Both the position numbers and the translations under genes were made by a program. Source: an uncultured Eubacterium sp. (lineage in GTDB: Bacteria; Bacillota; Clostridia; Lachnospirales; Lachnospiraceae). From it: 36,808 nucleotides of DNA. Below, one piece after another: positions 16,328 through 24,768 of the stretch; position 1 is the first letter of the stretch, and the number at the start of each line of letters is the position of its first letter. Location: assembly GCA_910585745.1 (NCBI GenBank), contig CAJUFM010000029.1:1-36808 (forward strand), written 5' to 3'. Below the pieces are notes generated by a model. That model had not been told where the DNA came from. It made no database searches and saw only the letters and a program-made list of their open reading frames with translations.

Positions 16328-16921
16328 ATGGCTTTAGTTCCTTATGTCATTGAGCAGACGAGCCGGGGAGGCGAACGCTCTTATGATATATATTCTAGAC
16401 TGCTCCGGGAAAGGATCATTTTTCTGGGGGATGAGGTAAATGACACGACAGCAAGCCTTGTGGTGGCACAGATGCTGTTTTTGGAATCTGAGGATCCAGG
16501 CAAGGATATCAACCTGTATATTAACAGCCCTGGCGGTTCTGTGACAGCCGGCATGGCGATCTACGATACAATGAATTATGTCAAATGTGATGTCTCTACG
16601 ATCTGTATGGGGCTTGCAGCAAGTATGGGAGCCTTCCTGCTTTCCAGTGGCGCCAAAGGAAAGAGACTTGCACTGCCCAATGCGGAGATCATGATCCATC
16701 AGCCATCCGGAGGAGCGAAGGGACAGGCGACGGAGATTCAGATCGTGGCAGAGAATATTCTCAAAACGAAGAAAAAGCTGAATGAGATCCTCGCTGCCAA
16801 TACAGGTCAGACTGTGGAAAAGATTGCTGAGGATACCGAACGGGATAACTTTATGTCGGCTGAGGAAGCACTTCAGTACGGGCTTGTTGACCGGATCCTT
16901 GTCAATCATGAATCGAAATAA
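16328..16921 (+). CDS. clpP: ATP-dependent Clp protease proteolytic subunit
   Basis: The tetradecameric serine protease that degrades substrates fed by ClpX or another Clp ATPase. The Ser-His-Asp triad is complete: Ser99 in GLAASMGAFLL, His124 in IMIHQPSGGAKG and Asp173 in TERDNFMSAEEA, close to the canonical positions 98, 123 and 172. ALVPYVIEQTSRGGERSYDIYSRLL is the typical mature N-terminus, and YINSPGGSVTAGMAIYDTM is also present. The frame is open from 16298, but GGAGG at 16314-16318 points to the ATG at 16328 (197 residues). A perfect terminator hairpin lies just after the stop, so clpX may be expressed at a different level. Confidence 0.97.
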   Translation: MALVPYVIEQTSRGGERSYDIYSRLLRERIIFLGDEVNDTTASLVVAQMLFLESEDPGKDINLYINSPGGSVTAGMAIYDTMNYVKCDVSTICMGLAASMGAFLLSSGAKGKRLALPNAEIMIHQPSGGAKGQATEIQIVAENILKTKKKLNEILAANTGQTVEKIAEDTERDNFMSAEEALQYGLVDRILVNHESK

Positions 16922-16927
16922 TATCTG

Positions 16928-16968
16928 TGGTGCCACCATATGTTCCGGGTGGCACCATGTGCTTTTTT
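16928..16968 (+). terminator. Intrinsic terminator between clpP and clpX
   Basis: Perfect 10-bp stem, 16928-16937 with 16948-16957, loop of 10 nt, followed by a T-run at 16963-16968. It lies 7 bases past the clpP stop and ends about 45 bases before clpX. No clear new promoter is visible in the short gap, so the hairpin probably attenuates rather than ends transcription. Confidence 0.85.
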
Positions 16969-17012
16969 ATCTGATAGAAAAGTTCTAATTGTGCGAAGAA
17001 AGGGAGAAATTT

Positions 17013-18305
17013 ATGGCAGGAAGAAATAGTGACAATCAGACATCCTTTCGCTGTTCCTTTTGTGGAAAGACAGAAAAACAGGTTCGCAAACTGATCGCAG
17101 GACCGACAGGTGTCTATATATGTGACGAGTGTACTGAGCTCTGTGAAGAAATTCTTGCAGAGGAATACCAGGAAATGTATGGTGGGGATGATGTGGAAGA
17201 GGTGGAGATCAATCTGCTGAAGCCAAAAGAGATCAAGGAATTTCTGGACGAATATGTCATCGGTCAGGAGGAGGCAAAAAAAGCGCTTTCTGTAGCGGTT
17301 TACAATCACTATAAGAGGGTTATGTCTGCTGCGGACATGGACGTGGAGCTCCAGAAGAGCAATATTCTTATGATAGGTCCTACCGGTTCCGGTAAGACTT
17401 ATCTGGCACAGACCCTGGCAAAGGTACTGAATGTGCCTTTCGCCATCGCAGATGCCACGACGCTGACCGAGGCGGGATATGTCGGTGAGGACGTGGAAAA
17501 TATCCTGCTGAAGATCATACAGGCGGCAGATTATGATATCCCCCGTGCAGAGCACGGAATCATTTATATTGATGAGATCGATAAGATCACCAAGAAGTCA
17601 GAAAATGCCTCCATCACCAGAGATGTGTCCGGTGAGGGTGTGCAGCAGGCCCTGCTTAAGATCCTGGAGGGAACAGAAGCCAGTGTTCCGCCCCAGGGAG
17701 GAAGAAAACATCCCCAGCAGGAGTTTTATCATATCGATACGACGAATATACTTTTTATATGTGGAGGAGCTTTTGATGGATTGGATAAGATCATCGGATC
17801 GAGGATCGACAAGAAATCCATCGGCTTCAACGCAGAGATTTCAGATAAGACAGACTCCAATATCGGGGATCTGTTCCGCCAGGTGCTGCCCCAGGATCTG
17901 GTGAAGTTCGGTATCATACCGGAATTTGTTGGACGTGTACCAGTGACCGTCAGCCTTGATCTGCTGGATGAGGAGGCATTGACCCAGATTCTTGTGAAAC
18001 CGAGAAATGCCATTACAAAGCAGTATCAAAAGCTTTTGGAGCTGGATGGCATCCGTCTTACCTTTGAAGAGGAGGCTGTGCGGGAGATCGCCCGTCAGTC
18101 CATCGAGCGGAAGACGGGGGCGAGAGGACTTCGTGCTATCATCGAAAACTGTATGATGGATTATATGTTTGAGCTCCCTTCCAGAGAGGATGTAAAGGAG
18201 TGCCGGATCACAAAGGCGGTTGTGGATAAGAAAGGAATTCCGGAACTGATCGGCCAGGATGACCAGGTGATCCTTCTGGAAGAGAAAACTGGGGAAAGTG
18301 CCTGA
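17013..18305 (+). CDS. clpX: ATP-dependent Clp protease ATP-binding subunit
   Basis: Hexameric AAA+ unfoldase that selects substrates, unfolds them and threads them into ClpP. The N-terminal C4 zinc finger (Cys14, Cys17 and the later CDECTELC pair) recognises adaptors and substrates. Walker A GPTGSGKT is at residues 122-129, Walker B is IIYIDEIDKI, and the RKHPQQ segment with the substrate-loop elements YVGEDVEN follows. The IGF loop for docking to ClpP is in IGFNAE. The frame opens at a GTG at 16989, but AAGGGAG before the ATG at 17013 gives the standard start MAGRNSDN (430 residues). The TGA stop is followed directly by the lon leader. Confidence 0.97.
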   Translation: MAGRNSDNQTSFRCSFCGKTEKQVRKLIAGPTGVYICDECTELCEEILAEEYQEMYGGDDVEEVEINLLKPKEIKEFLDEYVIGQEEAKKALSVAVYNHYKRVMSAADMDVELQKSNILMIGPTGSGKTYLAQTLAKVLNVPFAIADATTLTEAGYVGEDVENILLKIIQAADYDIPRAEHGIIYIDEIDKITKKSENASITRDVSGEGVQQALLKILEGTEASVPPQGGRKHPQQEFYHIDTTNILFICGGAFDGLDKIIGSRIDKKSIGFNAEISDKTDSNIGDLFRQVLPQDLVKFGIIPEFVGRVPVTVSLDLLDEEALTQILVKPRNAITKQYQKLLELDGIRLTFEEEAVREIARQSIERKTGARGLRAIIENCMMDYMFELPSREDVKECRITKAVVDKKGIPELIGQDDQVILLEEKTGESA

Positions 18306-18350
18306 GTGTCGGCATGTGGTACAAAGGGAAGAATGGAGGAACAAGATGTC

Positions 18351-20660
18351 ATGGATGAACAAATGAAAACATTGCCAATCATCGCATTGAAAGGAATGAC
18401 AATTCTACCGGGAATGCTGGTTCATCTGGATGTGAATCGTGATATCACCAAGCGGGCAGTGGATGAGGCGATGGCGGAAGACAGCATTATTTTCATTACG
18501 AGCCAGAAAGATGACCGGGTAGAACTGCCCCTGTATTCAGATATGGAAAGCATCGGTGTCGTGGCAAGGATACGGCAGGTCATAAAACTGGAAGACAATG
18601 TGATCCGTATTCTGGTTTCTACGAGACATAGAGGGACTCTGACCGCCCTTGTTCAGAATGAGCCATTTTTGATGGGAGATGTGGTATTTTATGATAAGAC
18701 GGCGGCAGCAGAAAATATCCGGGAGATCGAATATACCGCTATGTGCCGGGATATAAAGGATATGTATACCCTCTATCTGGGGCAGAATCCAAGTGCGGGA
18801 AGAAGTGCCTATGAGAAGATCCAGAAAGAAAATGATCTGGATATCCTGCTGGATCTTATCGCCATGCATATTCCGATGGATCTGGAGAAGCGCCAGCAGG
18901 TGCTGGAGTGCTTTGATGTGGAAAACCGTTTTTATCTGGTTTCTGAATATCTTGCCAGAGAGATCGATATCCTTAAGATCCGTGCCGATTATAAGACCAA
19001 AGTCAAATCCGAAGTGGATAAAAACCAGAAAGAGTATTTTCTCCGTGAGCAGATGAAGGTCATCCGGGATGAACTGGGTGAAGGTGCCGGAAGTTATGAG
19101 GAGAAATACCGGGAAAAGCTGGAGCAGCTCATCTGTTCCGATGAGATCAGGGAAAAACTGGAGGAGGAGATCAAAAGGCTTGACAGCCTGCCTTCCAGTT
19201 CATCAGAGAGTGCGGTGACGCGGGATTATATCGAGACGCTTCTGGATCTGCCCTGGGATAAGATGGATGAATCCAGCCAGGATCTTCTGCGGGCCCAGGA
19301 GGTTTTGGATGAGGACCATTATGGACTGGAAAAGGTCAAAGAGAGGATTCTTGAATTTCTTGCGGTCCGCAAACTGAATGCCAAAGGCGAGGCGCCCATC
19401 GTATGTCTGGTAGGCCCTCCGGGGACAGGAAAGACTTCCATTGCCAAGTCAGTGGCCCGCGCCCTGGAGAAGAAATACGTTCGGATCTGCCTGGGAGGTG
19501 TCCGGGACGAAGCGGAGATCCGGGGACACCGAAGAACCTATATCGGTGCTCTGCCGGGGCGGATCATCGACGGCCTCAAACGGTCCGGGGTAAAAAATCC
19601 ATTGATGCTGCTGGATGAGATAGATAAGATAAGCAGTGACTATAAAGGGGATACTTCTTCGGCACTTCTTGAAGTGCTGGATCCGGAACAGAACCAGCAT
19701 TTTACCGATCACTATGTGGAGTTGCCGGTGGACTTGTCGGAAGTATTGTTTTTGTGTACTGCCAATACGGTGGATACGATACCCAGACCGCTGTTAGACC
19801 GCATGGAGATCATAGAGATCTCTGGCTACACAGAAAATGAGAAATTTCATATCGGAAAACAATACCTGATTCCCAAACAGATTGAAAAGAATGGATTGAA
19901 AAAATCGAACCTGTCTATTAATGATAAAGCGCTGCGGGATATCATAAGCTATTATACCAGGGAAGCGGGGGTCCGCGGACTGGAGCGTCAGATCGGCAGG
20001 ATCTGCCGGAAGACGGCGAGACAGATCGTGAATGGAGAGACGGAAAAGCTACGGGTATCCGGAAAGAATCTAAAGGAGATCCTTGGGAAACGGCGCTATA
20101 CAAATCTAAAAGCCAATGCAGAGGATGAGATCGGCATTGTGCGGGGACTCGCCTGGACCCAGGTGGGGGGAGACACTCTGGAGATCGAGGTCAATATCAT
20201 GCCAGGGGAGGGGAATCTGATCCTCACCGGACAGCTGGGAGATGTCATGCAGGAGTCCGCACGCATCGCCCTCAGTTTTGTCCGCTCGATCTGCAAAAAA
20301 GATAATGAATATTTTAAAGAGCACGACATCCATGTGCATGTTCCGGAAGGGGCTGTGCCAAAGGACGGACCTTCTGCTGGTATCACCATGGCCACAGCGC
20401 TGTATTCTGCCATCGAAGAGAAAAGAGTGGATGCCAGAACTGCCATGACAGGGGAAGTGACACTCCGGGGAAGAGTGCTGCCCATCGGGGGCCTGAAAGA
20501 AAAACTTCTGGCTGCCAGACTGGCAGGGATCACAAGGGTTATCGTACCAAAAGAAAATGAACCTGATGTGCAGGAACTGGAAGAGGAGATCACTGGGGGA
20601 ATGGAGATCGTTTTTGCCGGTGAGATGAAAAAGGTACTGGATACCGCAGTGGTAGGATAG
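18351..20660 (+). CDS. lon: ATP-dependent Lon protease
   Basis: Homohexameric AAA+ protease that degrades damaged and regulatory proteins in the cytoplasm. Domains in order: N-terminal substrate-binding region beginning LPIIALKGMTILPGM (to about residue 300), AAA+ module with Walker A GPPGTGKT from residue 355 and Walker B LMLLDEIDK, then the C-terminal protease domain with the Ser675-Lys718 dyad (PKDGPSAGITMA and GGLKEKLLAAR). Three in-frame starts exist: GTG 18306, ATG 18333 and ATG 18351. GGAGG at 18335-18339 fits 18351 with 11-base spacing, while 18333 has a weaker AAAGGG site. I prefer 18351, with 18333 a real alternative. lon is 45 bases after clpX in the same transcription direction. 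Confidence 0.96.
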   Translation: MDEQMKTLPIIALKGMTILPGMLVHLDVNRDITKRAVDEAMAEDSIIFITSQKDDRVELPLYSDMESIGVVARIRQVIKLEDNVIRILVSTRHRGTLTALVQNEPFLMGDVVFYDKTAAAENIREIEYTAMCRDIKDMYTLYLGQNPSAGRSAYEKIQKENDLDILLDLIAMHIPMDLEKRQQVLECFDVENRFYLVSEYLAREIDILKIRADYKTKVKSEVDKNQKEYFLREQMKVIRDELGEGAGSYEEKYREKLEQLICSDEIREKLEEEIKRLDSLPSSSSESAVTRDYIETLLDLPWDKMDESSQDLLRAQEVLDEDHYGLEKVKERILEFLAVRKLNAKGEAPIVCLVGPPGTGKTSIAKSVARALEKKYVRICLGGVRDEAEIRGHRRTYIGALPGRIIDGLKRSGVKNPLMLLDEIDKISSDYKGDTSSALLEVLDPEQNQHFTDHYVELPVDLSEVLFLCTANTVDTIPRPLLDRMEIIEISGYTENEKFHIGKQYLIPKQIEKNGLKKSNLSINDKALRDIISYYTREAGVRGLERQIGRICRKTARQIVNGETEKLRVSGKNLKEILGKRRYTNLKANAEDEIGIVRGLAWTQVGGDTLEIEVNIMPGEGNLILTGQLGDVMQESARIALSFVRSICKKDNEYFKEHDIHVHVPEGAVPKDGPSAGITMATALYSAIEEKRVDARTAMTGEVTLRGRVLPIGGLKEKLLAARLAGITRVIVPKENEPDVQELEEEITGGMEIVFAGEMKKVLDTAVVG

Positions 20661-20687
20661 GTATCTGCAGGAGAAAAGGAGAATGTG

Positions 20688-21284
20688 ATGGTAATCCGGT
20701 CACTGGAATTAGAAACAGTCTGCGGCATCACCAGCAGGCTGCCACAGAATGATAAAATTGAGCTTGCCTTCTGGGGAAGATCCAATGTGGGAAAATCTTC
20801 TCTCATTAATACGCTGATGAACCGCAAAGGGTTTGCCAGAATATCTTCCCAGCCGGGCAAGACCCAGACCATCAATTATTATAATGTGAATGATATCTGT
20901 TATATGGTGGATCTGCCCGGCTACGGCTATGCGAAAGTGTCGAAGGAGACGGCGGCAAAATGGATGAAGATGATCGAGAAATATTTGGATACTTCCCAGG
21001 CTCTGCGGGTGGTATTTCTTCTCATTGACATCCGCCACGAGCCCTCGGCAAATGATGTAAAGATGTATCAGCTGCTTTTGTCCAAGGGATTTAATCCGCT
21101 GATCATCGCCACAAAAGCGGATAAGATCAGTAAAAATGCCCGAAGCCGGCACATTTCCATGATCAGGAAGAAGCTTCAGCTGGTGGAGGGAACGCCAGTT
21201 ATCCCTTTTTCTGCCCAGAACAGGGAGGGAAAGGATGAGATCTGGGAGTATATCGATACCTTTGTAAAGGAGATTCCATTATGA
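20688..21284 (+). CDS. engB: Ribosome biogenesis GTP-binding protein EngB/YsxC/YihA
   Basis: A small TrmE-Era class GTPase needed for late assembly of the large ribosomal subunit. The G1 loop is GRSNVGKSS (residues 30-38), G2/switch I is around SSQPGKTQTIN, G3 is DLPGYG, G4 is TKAD and G5 is in FSAQNREG. The ORF also allows GTG at 20685, but AAGGAG at 20676-20681 is best spaced for the ATG at 20688 (198 residues). It lies 27 bases after lon and overlaps cysE by four bases (ATGA), indicating translational coupling. lon followed by engB is common in Firmicutes. Confidence 0.96.
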   Translation: MVIRSLELETVCGITSRLPQNDKIELAFWGRSNVGKSSLINTLMNRKGFARISSQPGKTQTINYYNVNDICYMVDLPGYGYAKVSKETAAKWMKMIEKYLDTSQALRVVFLLIDIRHEPSANDVKMYQLLLSKGFNPLIIATKADKISKNARSRHISMIRKKLQLVEGTPVIPFSAQNREGKDEIWEYIDTFVKEIPL

Positions 21285-22186
21285 ATCAGAAAACAAAGCA
21301 TACGATTGAGGATGTAGTGGAAAAGATCGCTGATAATTACGAAGGGGAGCCTCTGTTTTCAACAAAACAGGGCAAGAACATGCCGGAGAGAAAGGTTATC
21401 ATTGATGCTCTGCTGGAGCTGCGCCTGGTGATGTTTCCGGGATATTTTGGAGAGCAGGATGCCACCAGGGGACTGCCGAAATACTTTGTGGGCGACCGGC
21501 TGCTGGGGATTTATAATATGCTCTGTGAGCAGATCGCCTGTGCCTTTGCCTATAATGAAGAGGAAGAAGTGCTCAGGGCAGAGTCATTGGAGGGTAATCC
21601 AGATGAGAAAAATAAAGACCGGGCAGAACAGATCTGCCGTGAATTTTTTGAACAGCTTCCCCACATCCAGAAACTGCTCCTAAAGGATGTGCAGGCGGGA
21701 TTTGACGGGGATCCGGCGGCCCAGAGCAAGGAAGAGATCATATTTTCCTATCCTGGTCTATTTGCCATCTTTGTCTACCGCATCGCCCACGAATTTTACA
21801 TACGCAGCGTACCGTACATACCGAGGATCATGACGGAATATGCCCATGCCAAGACGGGCATCGATATCCACTCCGGTGCCGACATTGGGGAATGTTTTTT
21901 TATCGACCACGGTACCGGCATCGTCATCGGTGAGACCACGATCATTGGAAATAACGTGAAACTATACCAGGGCGTTACCCTGGGAGGGCTTTCCACCAGA
22001 GGCGGCCAGAAGCTTTCCGGCACAAAGCGCCACCCTACTATCGAGGACAATGTGACGATCTATTCCAATGCGTCGATCCTGGGCGGGGACACGGTCATCG
22101 GTAAGAATTCTGTTATAGGTGGCAATACCTTTATCACGGAGTCTGTTCCGGAAAACTCCCGTGTGAGTTTTCAGAAGCCGGTTTAG
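21281..22186 (+). CDS. cysE: EpsC-type serine O-acetyltransferase
   Basis: Transfers acetyl from acetyl-CoA to serine, the first step of cysteine synthesis, in the cytoplasm. The N-terminal helical region (about 1-175) is longer than in E. coli CysE, as in the EpsC subgroup. The C-terminal left-handed beta-helix (about 185-295) is built from hexapeptide repeats: SGADIGECFFIDHGTG, IVIGETTIIGNNVKLYQG and VTIYSNASILGGDTVIGKNSVIGG. The catalytic His is in IDHGTG. The start overlaps the engB stop by 4 bases. cysK is not adjacent, and the following gene is convergent with no gap. The subgroup assignment is firm, and a pathway role in cysteine synthesis is expected but not proven here. Confidence 0.93.
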   Translation: MNQKTKHTIEDVVEKIADNYEGEPLFSTKQGKNMPERKVIIDALLELRLVMFPGYFGEQDATRGLPKYFVGDRLLGIYNMLCEQIACAFAYNEEEEVLRAESLEGNPDEKNKDRAEQICREFFEQLPHIQKLLLKDVQAGFDGDPAAQSKEEIIFSYPGLFAIFVYRIAHEFYIRSVPYIPRIMTEYAHAKTGIDIHSGADIGECFFIDHGTGIVIGETTIIGNNVKLYQGVTLGGLSTRGGQKLSGTKRHPTIEDNVTIYSNASILGGDTVIGKNSVIGGNTFITESVPENSRVSFQKPV

Positions 22187-22585
22187 TTATGCCCTCAGAA
22201 TTTTTTCATAAATTAATCCTACAATAAACCACAGGGGGGCATAATCCAGCCGGATGAGCCCCTTGATATTATGTTTGGCATCACTGTAGTCCCATGGGCA
22301 GCAGTGATTTTTTTTGAGCAGCTTTCCGGTTCCATATTCCGTGGCAAAAATGCAAGTGGTGTACACCATTCCCCGCACTATCACATTTACATTTTTCATT
22401 GCCCTTGAAATCGGTTTGATCAGGGACGCCATACCGTAGATGGGGAACATCCACATGGAAGTCCGGCAGGTGTATTCTTTATTTTTGTGGGAAAATATGG
22501 AGTGAAGCCCGGTCCAGAGGCATTCAAACCCCCACCCGTATACTCCGCATTTGATGAAATTTTTAGTGGAATCCTGTACTTTCAT
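22187..22585 (-). CDS. CmpB-type putative ABC transporter membrane protein (PF06541-like)
   Basis: A 132-residue membrane protein. The segments GVYGWGFECLWT, MWMFPIYGMASL, EYGTGKLLKK and CPWDYSDAKHNIKGLIRLDYAPLWFIVGLIYEK match the conserved pattern of the putative type IV ABC-transporter/CmpB family, in which a WDYS..N..G..R/C motif is diagnostic. About four hydrophobic helices are expected. Function is not established for the family. The start follows AGGAGG. The stop codon abuts the cysE stop with no bases between, so the two convergent genes share no visible terminator. The protein is shorter than many relatives (about 150-250 residues), so it may be a compact form. Confidence 0.75.
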   Translation of the reverse strand: MKVQDSTKNFIKCGVYGWGFECLWTGLHSIFSHKNKEYTCRTSMWMFPIYGMASLIKPISRAMKNVNVIVRGMVYTTCIFATEYGTGKLLKKNHCCPWDYSDAKHNIKGLIRLDYAPLWFIVGLIYEKILRA

Positions 22586-22673
22586 AAAATCCTCCTCAGA
22601 TGTCGTATAACTGATTATAGTTTGTACAGAAACGGGGATTTTATTACAGATGAGAATATACGCTGGAATTTAG

Positions 22674-22702
22674 TTGATTTATTAAAAATTGTAGTATATA
22701 CT
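22674..22702 (+). promoter_or_regulatory. Promoter of the leucine-rich-repeat gene
   Basis: TTGATT (22674-22679) and TATACT (22697-22702) are 17 bases apart. Start is expected near 22709, giving a leader of about 35 bases. A TATAAT on the minus strand (22614-22619) may be the -10 of the divergent CmpB-type gene, though its -35 is poor. Confidence 0.6.
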
Positions 22703-22743
22703 ATAAAAGATATAAAGAATTTTTGGATAAAAAGAGGAGCCTA

Positions 22744-24060
22744 ATGAAAAAATATCATTTTACTGTATTGCTTATTGCTTTCTGCATTCAGATGATTTTA
22801 TCCTGCCAGGACAGCCTTGCCGCCACAGAAGTGGCGGCTGGTTCCTGTGGTGACAATATTACCTGGAAATTAACGAAGGATGGGGTACTCAGGATAAGCG
22901 GGGAAGGGGAGATGAAACAAGGAGAATTTCTTCCAGAACCCTATGAAGGGATACCTAAAAAAGTAGTTATTGACCCTGGTATCACCAGTATTAAATTTCG
23001 TTCTTTTCCTTATGATAGTATTAAAGAAATCAGTATACCGGACAGTGTTGTGTCTATTGAGAGTGGAGCCTTTCAGAATTGCAGGATTGAGAAGATAATG
23101 ATCCCGGATTCGGTAGAGATGATCGGTGAAAATGCTTTTGAGGGATGTTCTGAGTTGAAAGAAATTCATTTGCCAGGGAAATTGAAGGTTATCAGAGGAC
23201 GTATCTTTTCCGGATGCGTAAACCTGAGAAACCTGGTGATACCGGACAGCGTGGAAAAGATTGAACCGCTGGCATTTTACCACGCTTATGGTCTTACAAA
23301 GGTGACAATTGGAAAAGGGGTAAAAGAAATAGGCAATAATATTTTTCTGGAAGCAGACCGCGTCCGGGAAATCAATAATCTTTCTGCTGTTTCTTTTGAC
23401 ATAACCCAGACTGGAACAAAAACAGACCAGGTCAGCTGGTTTGTGAACGGAGTGCGAACGAAGAGTATTCTTCCTTTTAGTGTAGCACTTGGCAGGGGAA
23501 GAAAATACAAGCTGTCCTATCAGCTCAATGGTGCAAAGGTAAGGGGAAAACTTCCTAAATCTTATCGCTATGGTGACATTGTGGAATTTCCAAGAAAAGT
23601 GACGAAGAAAGGATATATTTTTTCAGGATGGAACATTATTTCAAAGAAAAAATATTTAGCAGGTAAACGCTGCATGGGGCTTGAAGACTGTAAACTGGAC
23701 AGCTTGTATGATACTCACGGAGACAGGATCATGATCCCACGCTTTTATAAGGTAAAAATAAAACGAAAGAATAGATCAAGCGCCCTTGTGACAGTGGATT
23801 TATCCGAACTGGGTACCAGTTATTTTGGGACGATATTGGTCTGTTATAGTGAGGCTGGAAAGGATAAAAAATACAAGGTTATATATCGTGAGGAAGATAA
23901 GCATAAAAAAGTAAAGATTGTGATGAAGAATTTAAAAAAGGGTAAAAAATACCAGGTAAAGTTTCTGTTGACTGACAGTTCCAGATACGATATGGACGGT
24001 GTAAAAAAGGCCATTGAAGTGGTGAAATTTGATGGGAGGAAAGTGTATAGGCATAGGTAG
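22744..24060 (+). CDS. Secreted BspA-type leucine-rich-repeat protein
   Basis: A 438-residue surface or secreted protein. The N-terminal signal sequence (about 1-30) has a hydrophobic core and ends near SLAA; an ILSC stretch with Cys21 could alternatively serve as a lipobox. Residues about 55-210 hold six or so LRR_5 (BspA) repeats of about 23 residues with the pattern IPDSVxxIGxxAFxxCxxL. An InlB B-repeat-like unit follows (YQLNGAKVRGKLPKSYRYGDIV and KKGYIFSGW), then a lysine-rich beta domain resembling fibronectin III (about 335-435). BspA proteins mediate adhesion to host or other cells; that role here is inferred. GAGGAG before the ATG at 22744 decides the start over a TTG at 22723. A decayed relative follows directly. 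Confidence 0.85.
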   Translation: MKKYHFTVLLIAFCIQMILSCQDSLAATEVAAGSCGDNITWKLTKDGVLRISGEGEMKQGEFLPEPYEGIPKKVVIDPGITSIKFRSFPYDSIKEISIPDSVVSIESGAFQNCRIEKIMIPDSVEMIGENAFEGCSELKEIHLPGKLKVIRGRIFSGCVNLRNLVIPDSVEKIEPLAFYHAYGLTKVTIGKGVKEIGNNIFLEADRVREINNLSAVSFDITQTGTKTDQVSWFVNGVRTKSILPFSVALGRGRKYKLSYQLNGAKVRGKLPKSYRYGDIVEFPRKVTKKGYIFSGWNIISKKKYLAGKRCMGLEDCKLDSLYDTHGDRIMIPRFYKVKIKRKNRSSALVTVDLSELGTSYFGTILVCYSEAGKDKKYKVIYREEDKHKKVKIVMKNLKKGKKYQVKFLLTDSSRYDMDGVKKAIEVVKFDGRKVYRHR

Positions 24061-24093
24061 AGAATCTGGTTTAAGAGCAGGGGAAATAGGAAT

Positions 24094-24500
24094 ATGAAAA
24101 ATGAAAGCGGAATTGGAGAATATGCCTCTAGTAAATGTGAAAAATTAGAGCAGATCAGGTTATCTGAAAATCTGAATACGATCAGTGCTCATATGTTTCT
24201 TCATGCTCCCGTCTAAAAAAGATAGAAGTACCAGACAGTGTGATAAATATAGGTGAAGGTGCTTTTAGCAATATGTATTTCCTGGAAGAGATTGTTTTAG
24301 GAAAAGGTTTACAAAAAGTTGGAGGGGCGATTTTTGAAAAATCCTACCAGCTTCGGAAAATAATCAACCATTCATCAGTTATACTGAATGAATGATAGGT
24401 ATGGTGATGTTGTTAATATCATATAACGTTATGCACAAGAAAACCGGACTCAGGAATATGGGGCGATAAACAGACTATATTTGTATATTTAAATAAATTG
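24094..24500 (+). pseudogene. Decayed leucine-rich-repeat paralogue
   Basis: Reads as two LRR fragments in different frames: 24094-24216 (starts MKNESGIGEYASSKCEKLEQ) and about 24213-24395 (RLKKIEVPDSVINIGEGAFS, then GKGLQKVGGAIFEKS). The second fragment aligns by eye with the intact gene's IPDSVEKI, GKGVKEIG and INNLSAV segments. Beyond its stop, RYGDVV near 24397 matches the intact RYGDIV, and LNKLDSMP near 24490 recalls the KLDSLY segment. Frameshifts and stops show it is broken. It is a tandem duplication remnant, or the tail of a once longer array. Confidence 0.8.
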
Positions 24501-24768
24501 GATTCCATGCCAGAGTTGGTGTGGCCTGGTGTTCCTTTGTTGCTTCCTCAATGATTAGTTACGCAAATTCATGTTTATATATTTGTATCTTCAATTTTTC
24601 CCATTTTTCAGGGCTTTGCAAAAAGCCAAATGAGAATATCTTAATGTGTGTAAAAAACGGATTATCAGTAAAAATAATTGTACAAACTGACATATTAAGT
24701 TATAATTTTAAATATAAGAAATGGATGGTGTGTGTCGTTTGATCAAGGGATAGAATAAGGAGAATGTA
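24501..24768. other. Intergenic stretch before the S51 peptidase gene
   Basis: AT-rich. After the LRR remnant only a promoter is visible (24678-24706). A 73-codon open frame at 24521-24742 has no ribosome binding site and no recognisable sequence, so it is not called as a gene. Confidence 0.5.
24678..24706 (+). promoter_or_regulatory. Promoter of the S51 peptidase gene
   Basis: TTGTAC (24678-24683) and TATAAT (24701-24706) are exactly 17 bases apart. Start is expected near 24713, about 56 bases before the ATG at 24769. Confidence 0.7.

Noticed and set aside
20096..20875. Minus-strand frame of 259 codons
   Set aside because: Antisense to lon and engB; Ser/Pro-rich shadow frame.
24521..24742. 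73-codon open frame before the S51 gene
   Set aside because: No ribosome binding site, a GTG start, no family resemblance, and it overlaps the S51 promoter.
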